Positions 18,577 through 26,394 of a DNA stretch of 64,000 bases are shown here, one piece after another. Position numbers and translations under genes: made by a program. Every line of letters starts with the position of its first letter. Positions within the stretch are counted from its first letter, which is position 1. The notes beneath the pieces are model-generated. The model saw only the letters and a list, made by a program, of their open reading frames with translations, was not told the origin of the DNA and did not search any database. This DNA comes from Prevotella sp. (GTDB taxonomy: Bacteria > Bacteroidota > Bacteroidia > Bacteroidales > Bacteroidaceae), in contig JAFZIZ010000007.1 of the NCBI GenBank assembly GCA_017554145.1, positions 1 to 64,000 on the forward strand. Direction: 5' to 3'.

Positions 18577-19980
18577 TTAATATGCATGTTTGTCGTGCAT
18601 GATCATTTGTTTGAACGTCATCCAAAGAATACGGATATCCAGCCAACATGACCAATGCTCCATATACCAAATATCCCGTTTCACACGCTCTTCCATTTGC
18701 CACAATTCTTTCGTCTCCCCACGGAAACCCGTCACTTGTGCCCAACCCGTCACACCAGGTTTCACGAAATGACGCACCATATACTGGTCTATCTGCTTCG
18801 AATACATATCCGTATGCGCCAGCATGTGTGGACGAGGTCCTACCACACTCATATCTCCTATCAGCACATTCCAGAACTGTGGCAGCTCATCGATATTCAT
18901 TTTACGCATAAAATTGCCAAACGGGAATTTTCTGGGGTCGTCCTTCGTCGCTTGCAGTTTATCTGCATCCTCATTCACATGCATCGAGCGGAACTTATAA
19001 CACGTGAAGTCCTTTCCGTCCATACCTGTACGCAACTGTTTGAAAAATAGCGGTCCTGGGCTCTGCAGTTTCACAATCAGATACACGAATGGCAACATGA
19101 TACCTATGATGACTAATGCTATCAAGGAAAGCAAGATATCCACCACGCGCTTTAACAGCCTGTTCACAGGATTCTGAAGCGGGGTCCCATACGTTGTGAA
19201 TACCTCAATATCGTGGATATATTCCCTTTGCAGATTCATGCCTAAGGTCTCCACTGAGAGGGGGACAAAATAGAATTGGGTGACATGTTTGTCGCAATAA
19301 AGAGACAACTTTCTGACAATTTCCTTTTCCTTACGTGATATACTCACAAAGAGCTCATCACCGAAATCCGGCTCCTTACCCTCCTCAATGTCTGCCATCA
19401 ATCCCTGCAACGATCCCAAATAGTCTATTTGGGCATCGTCCAACGGTGTGTCAGAATAATAGCCTCGAAAACGATATCCCATAGTAGATTCGTTACGCAT
19501 CCGTTCAAAAATACGCCGTAGTTCTTGGTCAGAGCCCACCAAAGTCACCGATCTCGTGTTTCTTCCTAATTTGCGCAACCACTTCACTAAATATCTCTCC
19601 AACAGTCTCGCCACCAACAAAACTACATAGAATATGCCAGCAATTGAGAGGATAAGCCATCCTGCTCCGGTCCAAAACATCAGATGTCTCATGAGCAGAT
19701 AGGAAACAATTGCTTGCGTCAGCACCAGATAGCATATCGTTTGCAGAATCTGCCCTGCCGAAACATAGCGTTTATGAATGATGGTATGGAATTTCCATTC
19801 GGCGATGAGCAGGGCTATCATATTGATGATGATGAATATACGTTTGTTTTCCCAACTCCACTCATTTGGTTTCATGAATTCCATGATAAAAAAGAACAAG
19901 ATAGCAGCCAGCAACATGAAGTCGCCGAATGTCACCATCCAGAGAATCATATGGTTTGAATGGTTATTTCGTCTTCTCAT
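18577..19980 (-). CDS. Polyprenyl-phosphate sugar-1-phosphate transferase (WcaJ-like)
   Basis: Priming enzyme of exopolysaccharide synthesis, moving a hexose-1-phosphate from a nucleotide sugar to undecaprenyl phosphate in the inner membrane. It has 467 residues: about four N-terminal spans, a CoA-binding-like middle domain (VTLVGSDQELRRIF), a further span, then the catalytic bacterial sugar transferase domain with DFTCYKFRSMH, RKMNIDELPQFWNVL and GDMSVVGPRPH. The glycosyltransferase cluster lies 9 kb away, so the repeat unit is built from dispersed loci. A full promoter (CTTG, 19 bases, TATCTTTG) lies at 20009-20039 on the minus strand. Confidence 0.93.
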   Translation of the reverse strand: MRRRNNHSNHMILWMVTFGDFMLLAAILFFFIMEFMKPNEWSWENKRIFIIINMIALLIAEWKFHTIIHKRYVSAGQILQTICYLVLTQAIVSYLLMRHLMFWTGAGWLILSIAGIFYVVLLVARLLERYLVKWLRKLGRNTRSVTLVGSDQELRRIFERMRNESTMGYRFRGYYSDTPLDDAQIDYLGSLQGLMADIEEGKEPDFGDELFVSISRKEKEIVRKLSLYCDKHVTQFYFVPLSVETLGMNLQREYIHDIEVFTTYGTPLQNPVNRLLKRVVDILLSLIALVIIGIMLPFVYLIVKLQSPGPLFFKQLRTGMDGKDFTCYKFRSMHVNEDADKLQATKDDPRKFPFGNFMRKMNIDELPQFWNVLIGDMSVVGPRPHMLAHTDMYSKQIDQYMVRHFVKPGVTGWAQVTGFRGETKELWQMEERVKRDIWYMEHWSCWLDIRILWMTFKQMIMHDKHAY

Positions 19981-20008
19981 AGATATTACATGTAAGAAAT
20001 TTGCATTG

Positions 20009-20039
20009 CAAAGATACGAATTTTTTTTAATCTGACAAG
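20009..20039 (-). promoter_or_regulatory. Promoter of the priming sugar transferase
   Basis: Minus-strand -33 box CTTG (20036-20039), 19-base spacer and -7 box TATCTTTG (20009-20016) fit the Bacteroidetes sigma consensus. The ATG follows about 29 bases downstream of the -7 box. Confidence 0.75.
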
Positions 20040-20055
20040 GAAATACGCCAAAATC

Positions 20056-20286
20056 TTAACTATTATCTATTATCTCTTAATTCTTTGACCACGTCAAAGA
20101 AACCGTAAACCGTCAACTGTAAACAAGCTGACAGGAACCTGTCACCTGTCATCCATTTTGGTTCGTTTTCTCTGCGCCAGAGAAAATGAATGAAATTGCC
20201 TGATGACGGTTTGGTGAATTGTTCCATTTTTTGTAATTTCGCAGTCCGAAAAAAGACATACCAACATCAAAGACGTCTCATAGACT
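20056..20286 (+). repeat. Repeat-rich intergenic region with heptamers and three hairpins
   Basis: Heptamers TTAACTA/TTATCTA/TTATCTC (20056-20083) are followed by a perfect 9-bp hairpin with loop CAC (20081-20101), a second heptamer family (CCGTAAA, CCGTCAA, CTGTAAA; about 20103-20124), a TGACAGG hairpin (20129-20151) and another perfect 9-bp hairpin with loop CGC (20166-20186). A promoter with TTTG at 20210 and TAATTTCG at 20234 follows. Confidence 0.8.
20210..20241 (+). promoter_or_regulatory. Promoter of the gene at 20287
   Basis: TTTG (20210-20213), 20-base spacer, TAATTTCG (20234-20241): one mismatch to the Bacteroidetes -7 box. The ATG lies 45 bases downstream. Confidence 0.65.
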
Positions 20287-20697
20287 ATGAATAGCCTAAC
20301 GGAACCAGAAGAAGGTAGTTCGTTCCACTCGTTGCTGACGGAATTGCAGCAGCGAGTGGAGCACATAGAACAGTTCCTGGAAAACGAGAGGCCTAAGGCT
20401 AACAGCCTGTCTTATGATGTACTGAGTGCATTTATCCTTCCTGAACGGCGTAACGGTATTATGGATATATGCCGACGATTAGACTATTATCTGGTTCCTC
20501 ATCCTTCAGGACAATGGTTGCTTGAGTTTGACGTGGAGGGCAAACCAGCAAAGTTCCGAAAGACACAGGTGTACGAACGTCTTGCCTTGTTGTTACCTTA
20601 TCTGGAAGTGACCAAAGAATGGTTTTTCCTTTGGACTGCCCAGCATACAAACCTTGCTACATCAGCCTATACAGTCAAAAATATGATAGGCACCTGA
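20287..20697 (+). CDS. Hypothetical protein upstream of the VirE-like gene
   Basis: Protein of 136 residues beginning MNSLTEPEEGSSFHSLLTEL. An N-terminal heptad-like helix (LLTELQQRVEHIEQFLENE) is followed by a mixed region rich in Trp and Tyr. No family is recognised. It has its own promoter and directly precedes the VirE-like primase gene, which also has a promoter. Confidence 0.6.
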   Translation: MNSLTEPEEGSSFHSLLTELQQRVEHIEQFLENERPKANSLSYDVLSAFILPERRNGIMDICRRLDYYLVPHPSGQWLLEFDVEGKPAKFRKTQVYERLALLLPYLEVTKEWFFLWTAQHTNLATSAYTVKNMIGT

Positions 20698-20737
20698 AAA
20701 AAGACTATTCTGTGACTAATCTGCGACTAGTCTTTCC

Positions 20738-20769
20738 CTTGTTCCGCATTGTTTTTGTATGTACCTTCG
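20738..20769 (+). promoter_or_regulatory. Promoter of the VirE-like gene
   Basis: CTTG (20738-20741), 20-base spacer, TACCTTCG (20762-20769). It places transcription start near 20775 and so favours ATG 20788 or 20794 as the start. Confidence 0.65.
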
Positions 20770-20787
20770 CAGCATCGAAAAACTATA

Positions 20788-22911
20788 ATGCGTATGATAC
20801 AACAGAAAGTAAGTTTATTCCAGAGCCTGACGAGTGTGCCGAGTAAGGCAGTAGGACTGGAGGAAGTGGCACGGCTGATTCAGTATGACAGCCACGTAGA
20901 AAGCAAAACGGAAAGTTACCGTCGGATGGTCGCGGTGCTGGGCAAAGAGAAAGCCGACGAGGAAGTGAAGAAGAAGTCTGTGCCAGCCTTCTCAGTGGGC
21001 GTTCTGTTCGACGGAAACGGGCGCGGGGCAGCGAACGTGTTGGGATTTACCGGCTTGGCGCTATGCGATATTGATCATATCGCGGCCTCCGCCGTAGATA
21101 CGGCATTCGCCAAGGCGAAGGCTGACCCGCATACACTGATGGTCTATCGCACCATTAGCGGCAACGGACTACGCATCATCTACAGATATGTCAGGGATGC
21201 CGCTAACCCCTCAACGCTAACCGCCATATCATGGCGGGCTGCTTTCCTGAAGGGTAACACCTACTTTGCCAGACTGGTGGATCACGACTACGACGCGCAA
21301 TGTACGGACTACTCACGGCTTAGCGGACTGGCACACGACGACGAGGTGTATGTGAACTGGGAGGCGGAGCCGTTTGTCGTCAGCGACGAAGAGATCCTTG
21401 CTGCCAACTTCGACGGACGTGGCGAGAAGGGTAAGCCCCGCAAGGAGTATGCGGCAGGTACACACACGGTATCGGTGGAAGAGGCTTGGCCACGAGTGGA
21501 GCAGACGCTCGCTAAGCGGCAGATGGTTTATCAGAGCGGTCATCACCACGACTACGTGATGCATGCGGCATTCCTCTTCAACCGCTACGGTGCAGACCTG
21601 GACGAACTGTTGCAGTGGGCGGCGCAGGAATGGAGCGACTACGAGACGAAGCAGCGCGAGGCGACTATCCGCAGTTGCTATAAGAAGACCGACGAGCACG
21701 GTACGTGGCGACTGAACCGACAGGGACGCAAGGCGAAGGAGACCTCGATGATCACCCTACCCGAGATACGCCAATGGCTCAACGGACATGTGGAGGTGGT
21801 ATATAATTTGGTGACCGACATGACGATGTATCGAATCAAAGATGCTAACGACTGGCAGCAGTTGGATGAGCGGGTACTCTGTTCCATTCGTGGTCAGATA
21901 GCGGCGGACACCGACAAGCGCGTACTGAAACAGGACGTGCGCGACGTGCTGAGCTCGGACTTCTCGCGGCTCTCCCACCCCGTGCGTGAGTATGTCGAGG
22001 CTTTGCCCTCGTGGGACGGGAAGGACCGCGTGAAGGAACTGTGTACACATCTGGAGTGCGCGGAGCCCGACTATTTCGAATGGACCCTGCACAAATGGCT
22101 GGTAGCGGCAGTGGCGACATGGATGAACGACCTGTCGTCCAACCATGAGATCTTCGTGTTAATCGGTTCGCAGGGCATCTACAAGACAACATTTTTCCGC
22201 CACCTCTTGCCCCCACCGCTCAGGATGTATTTCTGGGAGAATGCCCATAACTCGTTCTCGTCGAAGGACGACCACCTGGCACTGGCGGAGAACTGTCTCG
22301 TGGAGATTGAGGAGATAGACTTGCAGAGTCCACGCGACATCAGTGAGCTAAAGGCACTCGCCACCTCAGAGAAGGTGAAGGAGCGACGGCCCTACGCACG
22401 CTTCCGCGAGGAGAGACACCGTCTCGCCTCCTTCTGCGGCTCGGGCAATCAGGAACGGTTCCTCAGTGACGACACGGGCAACCGACGGTGGCTCTGCCAC
22501 AAGGTGAGTCATATCGACGACCCTCGCACGTGGGCTTTAGACTACGACCAGTTGTATGCCCAGTTGCGCGACGAACTGCGGCAGGGCTTCCGCTACTGGT
22601 TCGACCCCGACGAGCAGCAGCGCGTAGAGCAGCATAATGAGCCTTTCCGCATTGAGAGCGACGAGGAGCAACTCATCCGCAGTCGGTTGCGCAAGCCCCG
22701 TGTGGGCGAGAAGGTCACGCTGATGAATTCCACCATGATCTGCCAGTACCTCAATGGCGCAATAGGACGAGGACTGTCAACAAGAAAGATAGGTATGGTT
22801 ATGACAACGCTGGGATTTAAAAAGGTACATACCAGACAAGGATGGTTTTATGAAGTCTACCAGATACCTCTTGACCAGATACAGGCCACGTTGGCTATTT
22901 TACCCTTCTGA
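20788..22911 (+). CDS. VirE-like primase/helicase-type protein (BT_4734-like N-terminus + VirE domain)
   Basis: Protein of 707 residues. The N-terminal part (about 1-190; GLALCDIDHIAASAVD, TISGNGLRIIYRY) matches the BT_4734/VirE_N domain, a primase-like fold. A middle linker has ASLWER-like helical sequence (LDELLQWAAQEW). The C-terminal VirE/D5-like ATPase domain carries a P-loop-like GSQGIYKTTFFRHLLPP, acidic strand CLVEIEEIDL, and GSGNQERFLSDDTGNRRWLC. Relatives occur in phages, plasmids and satellites as replication proteins. The ATG at 20788 is chosen because the promoter covers the longer TTG start. The following gap holds an 18-bp perfect inverted repeat. Confidence 0.85.
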   Translation: MRMIQQKVSLFQSLTSVPSKAVGLEEVARLIQYDSHVESKTESYRRMVAVLGKEKADEEVKKKSVPAFSVGVLFDGNGRGAANVLGFTGLALCDIDHIAASAVDTAFAKAKADPHTLMVYRTISGNGLRIIYRYVRDAANPSTLTAISWRAAFLKGNTYFARLVDHDYDAQCTDYSRLSGLAHDDEVYVNWEAEPFVVSDEEILAANFDGRGEKGKPRKEYAAGTHTVSVEEAWPRVEQTLAKRQMVYQSGHHHDYVMHAAFLFNRYGADLDELLQWAAQEWSDYETKQREATIRSCYKKTDEHGTWRLNRQGRKAKETSMITLPEIRQWLNGHVEVVYNLVTDMTMYRIKDANDWQQLDERVLCSIRGQIAADTDKRVLKQDVRDVLSSDFSRLSHPVREYVEALPSWDGKDRVKELCTHLECAEPDYFEWTLHKWLVAAVATWMNDLSSNHEIFVLIGSQGIYKTTFFRHLLPPPLRMYFWENAHNSFSSKDDHLALAENCLVEIEEIDLQSPRDISELKALATSEKVKERRPYARFREERHRLASFCGSGNQERFLSDDTGNRRWLCHKVSHIDDPRTWALDYDQLYAQLRDELRQGFRYWFDPDEQQRVEQHNEPFRIESDEEQLIRSRLRKPRVGEKVTLMNSTMICQYLNGAIGRGLSTRKIGMVMTTLGFKKVHTRQGWFYEVYQIPLDQIQATLAILPF

Positions 22912-22920
22912 TTGAGCCAT

Positions 22921-23036
22921 GTGTGACAGATGTGACAGAAGAAATAGTAACTTTTATATAAAGGAAAACATTTAGTCTGGGACTAAATAATTTCCTATAG
23001 AGAAAGTTGCAAAAAGTACTGTCACATCTGTCACAC
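22921..23036. repeat. Nested 116-bp inverted-repeat structure
   Basis: Outer arms 22921-22938 and 23019-23036 are perfect 18-bp inverted repeats, each made of a tandem TGTGACAGA motif. Nested inside are AACTTT/AAAGTT (22949-22954, 23003-23008), AGGAAA/TTTCCT (22962-22967, 22991-22996) and ATTTAGTC/GACTAAAT (22970-22977, 22981-22988, 3-base loop). All arms nest without crossing, so one long cruciform or RNA hairpin can form. Confidence 0.9.
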
Positions 23037-23131
23037 TACCTTCAAAAATAAGTCATATATTAAGCAAGCATAAGTTATATACTTACGACCCGTAAACACT
23101 ATACTAATCACCCTAAAAGCATATATCAAAA

Positions 23132-23314
23132 ATGAAAGCAATGTTGAAACAAGAACTGGCGGATGCTGCCGGAGTGAGTCTGCGTACGCTGCATCGCTGG
23201 TGTCTGCCGTATCGTGACGAACTGCTGAGGATGGGCTGGAAACCCAAACATAAGCTGCTGCAACCGAATATTGTCAGATTTTTGGCGGACAAATTCTGCA
23301 TTGAACTACCTTAG
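23132..23314 (+). CDS. DUF4248 family small helix-turn-helix-like protein
   Basis: Protein of 60 residues: MKAMLKQELADAAGVSLRTL, then HRWCLPYRDELLRMG and LLQPNIVRFLADKFCIEL. The first half looks like a helix-turn-helix (ELADAAGVSLRTLHRW). DUF4248 proteins of this size recur next to VirE-like and HU-like genes in Bacteroidales. A regulatory DNA-binding role for the neighbouring module is inferred. Confidence 0.8.
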   Translation: MKAMLKQELADAAGVSLRTLHRWCLPYRDELLRMGWKPKHKLLQPNIVRFLADKFCIELP

Positions 23315-23350
23315 TCGGACAGTGTCGGACAGTGGACTTCTCCAATATCG

Positions 23351-23358
23351 TACCTTTG
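23351..23358 (+). promoter_or_regulatory. Probable -7 element of the HU-like gene
   Basis: TACCTTTG exactly matches the TAnnTTTG consensus, 93 bases upstream of the ATG. No good -33 box is seen. The leader then contains a heptamer run (ACATCTA, ACATCAA, ACATCAA) ending at the ATG. Confidence 0.5.
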
Positions 23359-23450
23359 CATTGTCACAGAAACACTGTGATGATGGCATGACGAAGCCTT
23401 GCGCGCAGCCCACCTCATCCATCCGACATCTAACATCAAACATCAAAACA

Positions 23451-23996
23451 ATGATCAAGTACATTCTGAAGAAATGCAAGAACGTGAAATCGGCCGTCTT
23501 CGGCAAACAGTTCGCCTATCCGGTCGTAGAAGAGACGCTCGACCTCGATGCCCTCGCCAAGCACATGTCGCAGCACAACACCCCTTACTCCAAGGGTATG
23601 ATCCGTGGCGTCCTCACCGACATGGTACGCTGTATCAAGGAGGTATTGCTGGAGGGTAAGAACGTGAAGATCGACGACCTCGCCATCTTCTCCATCGGTA
23701 TCAAGAACGCCAAGGGCGGTGCAGAGAGCGAGGAGGACTTCAACGTCTCGAAGAACATCAAGAGCGTGAAGCTCCGTGCCCGTGCCACTGGTGAGCTCAC
23801 CGCCAAATCACTCAATCTGGAGGCAACGCTGAAACGTGCCACTGCCCTGACGGGTACCACTGGCAGTGGTGGATCTACAGATTCAGGGAATAACGGATCT
23901 ACGGATTCAGGGAATAACGGAACTACGGATTCGGGGAATAACGGAAACACCGGTGGTGGCGGTACCGACCCGAATGTAGGTGGTGATGATCATTAG
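23451..23996 (+). CDS. HU-like DNA-binding protein with Gly/Asn/Ser repeat tail
   Basis: Protein of 181 residues. The HU/IHF-like domain (about 1-130) includes GMIRGVLTDMVRCIKEVLLE and the strand KNVKIDDLAIFSIGI. The tail has three near-identical STDSGNNG units followed by GNTGGGGTDPNVGGDDH, encoded by 24-base tandem repeats (about 23873-23940) and likely variable in copy number. The ATG at 23451 is chosen; the longer reading frame upstream would include the promoter. It belongs to the VirE/DUF4248/HU/smalltalk/lysozyme module. Confidence 0.85.
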   Translation: MIKYILKKCKNVKSAVFGKQFAYPVVEETLDLDALAKHMSQHNTPYSKGMIRGVLTDMVRCIKEVLLEGKNVKIDDLAIFSIGIKNAKGGAESEEDFNVSKNIKSVKLRARATGELTAKSLNLEATLKRATALTGTTGSGGSTDSGNNGSTDSGNNGTTDSGNNGNTGGGGTDPNVGGDDH

Positions 23997-24009
23997 GCCA
24001 AAGGCCTAA

Positions 24010-24155
24010 ATGAGAAATGAAGAATGAAGAATGAGGAATGTGGAATGATCGGCTTTGCCGATTGTCAATGATAAATGGGAAATTCCTCATTCGAACATCG
24101 CAGCGAAGCGAGAATAATTCAACACTCAACACTCAACATTCAACATTAAAAGATT
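24010..24155 (+). repeat. Mosaic repeat upstream of the smalltalk gene
   Basis: Heptamers (GAATGAA, GAATGAG, GAATGTG; 24013-24048) run into the hairpin ATCGGC-TTT-GCCGAT, then a segment ending AACATCGCAGCGAAGCGAGA, then CACTCAA/CATTCAA heptamers up to the ATG. Positions 24036-24131 match 55471-55566 with one mismatch in 96 bases. Positions 24094-24115 recur inverted at 24282-24303, so this 22-bp arm and its partner flank the smalltalk gene. Confidence 0.9.
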
Positions 24156-24251
24156 ATGAAGAAGGAAGTAGTTAAGAAAATCATTCAGATCGTCATCACG
24201 ATCCTCACCGCCGTTAGTTCCACACTGTTCGTACAGAGTTGCTATCGCTAG
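24156..24251 (+). CDS. Smalltalk protein (31 residues)
   Basis: Very small protein, MKKEVVKKIIQIVITILTAV at the start and ending FVQSCYR. A basic N-terminus followed by a hydrophobic helix and a short SC tail matches the Bacteroidales smalltalk family, found between HU-like and lysozyme/amidase genes as here. It may be a single-span membrane peptide or lipoprotein-like; its function is unknown. It is flanked by 22-bp perfect inverted repeats at 24094-24115 and 24282-24303. Confidence 0.8.
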   Translation: MKKEVVKKIIQIVITILTAVSSTLFVQSCYR

Positions 24252-24377
24252 TGAGGAATTACGAATGACGAGTGAGGAATGATTCTCGCTTCGCTGCGAT
24301 GTTAAATTATTAATTCTCAATTGATCATCGCCGCAGGCGACCATTCCACACTCAACATTCCACACTCAACATTTAAA
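24252..24377 (+). repeat. Mosaic repeat between smalltalk and P5-like genes
   Basis: Heptamers (GAATTAC, GAATGAC, GAGTGAG, GAATGAT) follow the smalltalk stop. Next come the inverted 22-bp arm (24282-24303), a short hairpin TCGCC-GCA-GGCGA and heptamers CATTCCA/CACTCAA leading to the next ATG. Confidence 0.8.
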
Positions 24378-24824
24378 ATGATGAAGAACGGTGAAAGAGC
24401 CAGGGGGTTGCGCAACTGCAACCCCCTGAATATTATCAAGACGAAGAACACGGTGTGGCTCGGACAGATCCATACCGAGTCGGAGAAGACCTTCTGTCAG
24501 TTCTCTCGTATGGTCTATGGCTGCAGGGCAGCGTTGAAACTGCTCCGTACGTACTACACGAAATACGACTGCACTACCCTCCGCAGGATTATTGCCCGCT
24601 GGGCACCTGAGACGGAAAACAACGTGCAGGCGTATGTCCGTAATGTCAGTCGGATGACGTGTATCGGAGCCACGACTCCCCTACCCCCGATGAAGCCAGA
24701 GACCAGGGAAATCTGGTGTAAGATAGTCCTCGCCATGGCGACCGTCGAGTGCGCCCTCGACGCCGATGGTCAGGAGCAACTCCAAATCGACATCGAAGAT
24801 GCCTGGTGGATGCTGAATCCATAA
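24378..24824 (+). CDS. Phage P5-like/lysozyme-like protein
   Basis: Protein of 148 residues starting MMKNGERARGLRNCNPLNII. The motif RGLRNCNPLNI, a later FCQFSRMVYGCRAALKLL and IIARWAPETENN match phage virion-associated lysozyme-like proteins, often annotated structural protein P5 in Bacteroidales. It probably degrades or binds peptidoglycan. No signal peptide is present. It is the last gene of the module and is followed by a strong terminator at 24834-24867. Confidence 0.8.
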   Translation: MMKNGERARGLRNCNPLNIIKTKNTVWLGQIHTESEKTFCQFSRMVYGCRAALKLLRTYYTKYDCTTLRRIIARWAPETENNVQAYVRNVSRMTCIGATTPLPPMKPETREIWCKIVLAMATVECALDADGQEQLQIDIEDAWWMLNP

Positions 24825-24833
24825 CAAAACAGA

Positions 24834-24867
24834 ATGAGCAGTCACATCAATGACTGCTCATTTTTTT
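24834..24867 (+). terminator. Rho-independent terminator after the P5-like gene
   Basis: Perfect 11-bp stem ATGAGCAGTCA/TGACTGCTCAT with loop CATCAA, followed by seven T bases. Confidence 0.92.
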
Positions 24868-24899
24868 ATTTTAAACTGTCAACTGTCAACCGTAAACAC

Positions 24900-24924
24900 G
24901 CTGACAGGAATATCTCCTGTCAGC
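24900..24924. repeat. TGACAGG hairpin (REP-like)
   Basis: GCTGACAGGA (24900-24909) pairs perfectly with TCCTGTCAGC (24915-24924) over a 5-base loop. It is related to hairpins at 20129-20151 and 29315-29341. It sits beside heptamer runs (CTGTCAA, CCGTAAA before it; ACTTCAG after it). Confidence 0.8.
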
Positions 24925-24960
24925 CCTACTTCAGACTTCAGACCTCATCTCTTATAAACG

Positions 24961-25071
24961 AAAAATGCGTATTTACGCAAAAAAAGTAAATAGAAAACTT
25001 GGTACTATCATTAGAAAGCAGTATCTTTGCAAACAAAAAATGCGTATTTACGCAAAAAAAGTAAATAGAAA
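24961..25071 (+). promoter_or_regulatory. Promoter flanked by two 36-bp direct repeats with a palindrome
   Basis: Copies 24961-24996 and 25036-25071 are identical over 36 bases, each containing the palindrome TGCGTATTTACGCA. Between them lies a promoter: CTTG (24998-25001), 20-base spacer, TATCTTTG (25022-25029). The first copy abuts the -33 box and the second runs from the 5' leader to the ATG of the ATPase gene. The arrangement looks like paired operators. Confidence 0.85.
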
Positions 25072-26330
25072 TGGAAATAAAAAGAGACCTGCATCTGAAT
25101 AAACTCATTGACAGTAAGCACAATGGGATGATAAAAGTTGTAACAGGAGTTCGACGTTGTGGAAAATCATATCTGCTTTTCAATCTCTTCTGTCAGCATT
25201 TGAAAGAAGAGGGCGTTGCAGAAGACCACATCATTAAAGTTGATTTGGAAGACCGCCGTAATAAAGCACTTCGTAATCCCGATGCCTTACTTAACTATAT
25301 AGATAGTCACATGACAGACAAGCAGATGTATTATATCCTGCTTGATGAAGTGCAGTATGTGGACGATTTCGAAGATGTACTGAATAGCTATTTAAAGATA
25401 GAGAATGCGGATGTTTACGTAACTGGAAGTAACTCGAAGTTCCTGTCTAAGGATGTGGTTACGGAGTTTAGAGGACGGGGAGATGAGATTAAGATTGCTC
25501 CACTTTCTTTCCGTGAATTTATGTCCGTGTTTCAAGGTAACAGAGAGAAAGCCCTGGAAGAATACATGCTCTATGGAGGCCTTCCTAAAGTCGTGACTTT
25601 TGATACACCCGAGAAAAAGGTTGAATACTTGAAAGGTCTCTTCAAAAAAACCTATCTGACAGACATTAAGGAGCGATACAAGATTAAGAATGATGATGAC
25701 CTGGAAGAATTAATAGACATCATTGCTTCTTCCATTGGCGGACTTACCAATCCTACAAAACTGGAGAATACATTCCAGACTGTGAAGCATAGCGACATAT
25801 CACATACAACCATCAAGTCTTATCTGGATATTCTACAAGATGTCTTCCTCGTTGAAAAATCCGTTAGATATGATATCAAGGGGCGCAAATATATCGACAC
25901 TCCAGCAAAGTATTATTTCTCGGATTTAGGACTGCGTAATGCCAGACTGAATTTCCGTCAATACGAGGAAACACATCTTATGGAGAATCTGATTTACAAC
26001 GAGCTTCGACTACGCGGTATGAGTGTTGATGTTGGAGTAGTGATAAAAAACGAGAAGGATGCCAATGGAGTGAGTGTGCGGAAGCAGTTAGAGGTTGACT
26101 TTGTTTGTAACCAAGGGAATCAGCGATATTACATACAATCAGCGTTGCGTCTACCTAATGAAGAGAAGCGTAAGCAGGAAGTCCGCAGTCTAAAGGACAT
26201 CAACGATAGTTTCAAAAAGTTTGTTATTACTGAAGACTTGATCAGCCGGTATCTTGATGATGACGGTATTACATATATGAATATTTTCGAGTTCCTTCTA
26301 AATGAAGAAAGTTTAAGTAATGGATATTAA
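25071..26330 (+). CDS. AAA ATPase with DUF4143 domain
   Basis: Protein of 419 residues. The N-terminal AAA_14 domain carries Walker A GVRRCGKS (about residues 24-31), Walker B YYILLDEVQYVDD and sensor VTGSNSKFLS; FREF and YGGLPKVV are typical. The C-terminal DUF4143 domain (about 200-360) has a nuclease-like fold in this family. Such ATPases are frequent and often mobile in Bacteroidetes; their role is unclear. The gene stands alone, with a promoter framed by 36-bp palindromic direct repeats, suggesting autoregulation. Confidence 0.88.
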   Translation: MEIKRDLHLNKLIDSKHNGMIKVVTGVRRCGKSYLLFNLFCQHLKEEGVAEDHIIKVDLEDRRNKALRNPDALLNYIDSHMTDKQMYYILLDEVQYVDDFEDVLNSYLKIENADVYVTGSNSKFLSKDVVTEFRGRGDEIKIAPLSFREFMSVFQGNREKALEEYMLYGGLPKVVTFDTPEKKVEYLKGLFKKTYLTDIKERYKIKNDDDLEELIDIIASSIGGLTNPTKLENTFQTVKHSDISHTTIKSYLDILQDVFLVEKSVRYDIKGRKYIDTPAKYYFSDLGLRNARLNFRQYEETHLMENLIYNELRLRGMSVDVGVVIKNEKDANGVSVRKQLEVDFVCNQGNQRYYIQSALRLPNEEKRKQEVRSLKDINDSFKKFVITEDLISRYLDDDGITYMNIFEFLLNEESLSNGY

Positions 26331-26394
26331 GAAGATATGCGCCATACCGTGCCACACAAACTCTATAAGCAGCTATCTATTCCGTCACTCCGTT

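Noticed and set aside
24282-24303. Terminator after smalltalk
   Set aside because: The hairpin-like segment lacks a T run; a true terminator lies after the P5-like gene at 24834-24867.
20287-24824. Intact prophage or integrative element
   Set aside because: No integrase, terminase, capsid, relaxase or clear attachment sites around the module.
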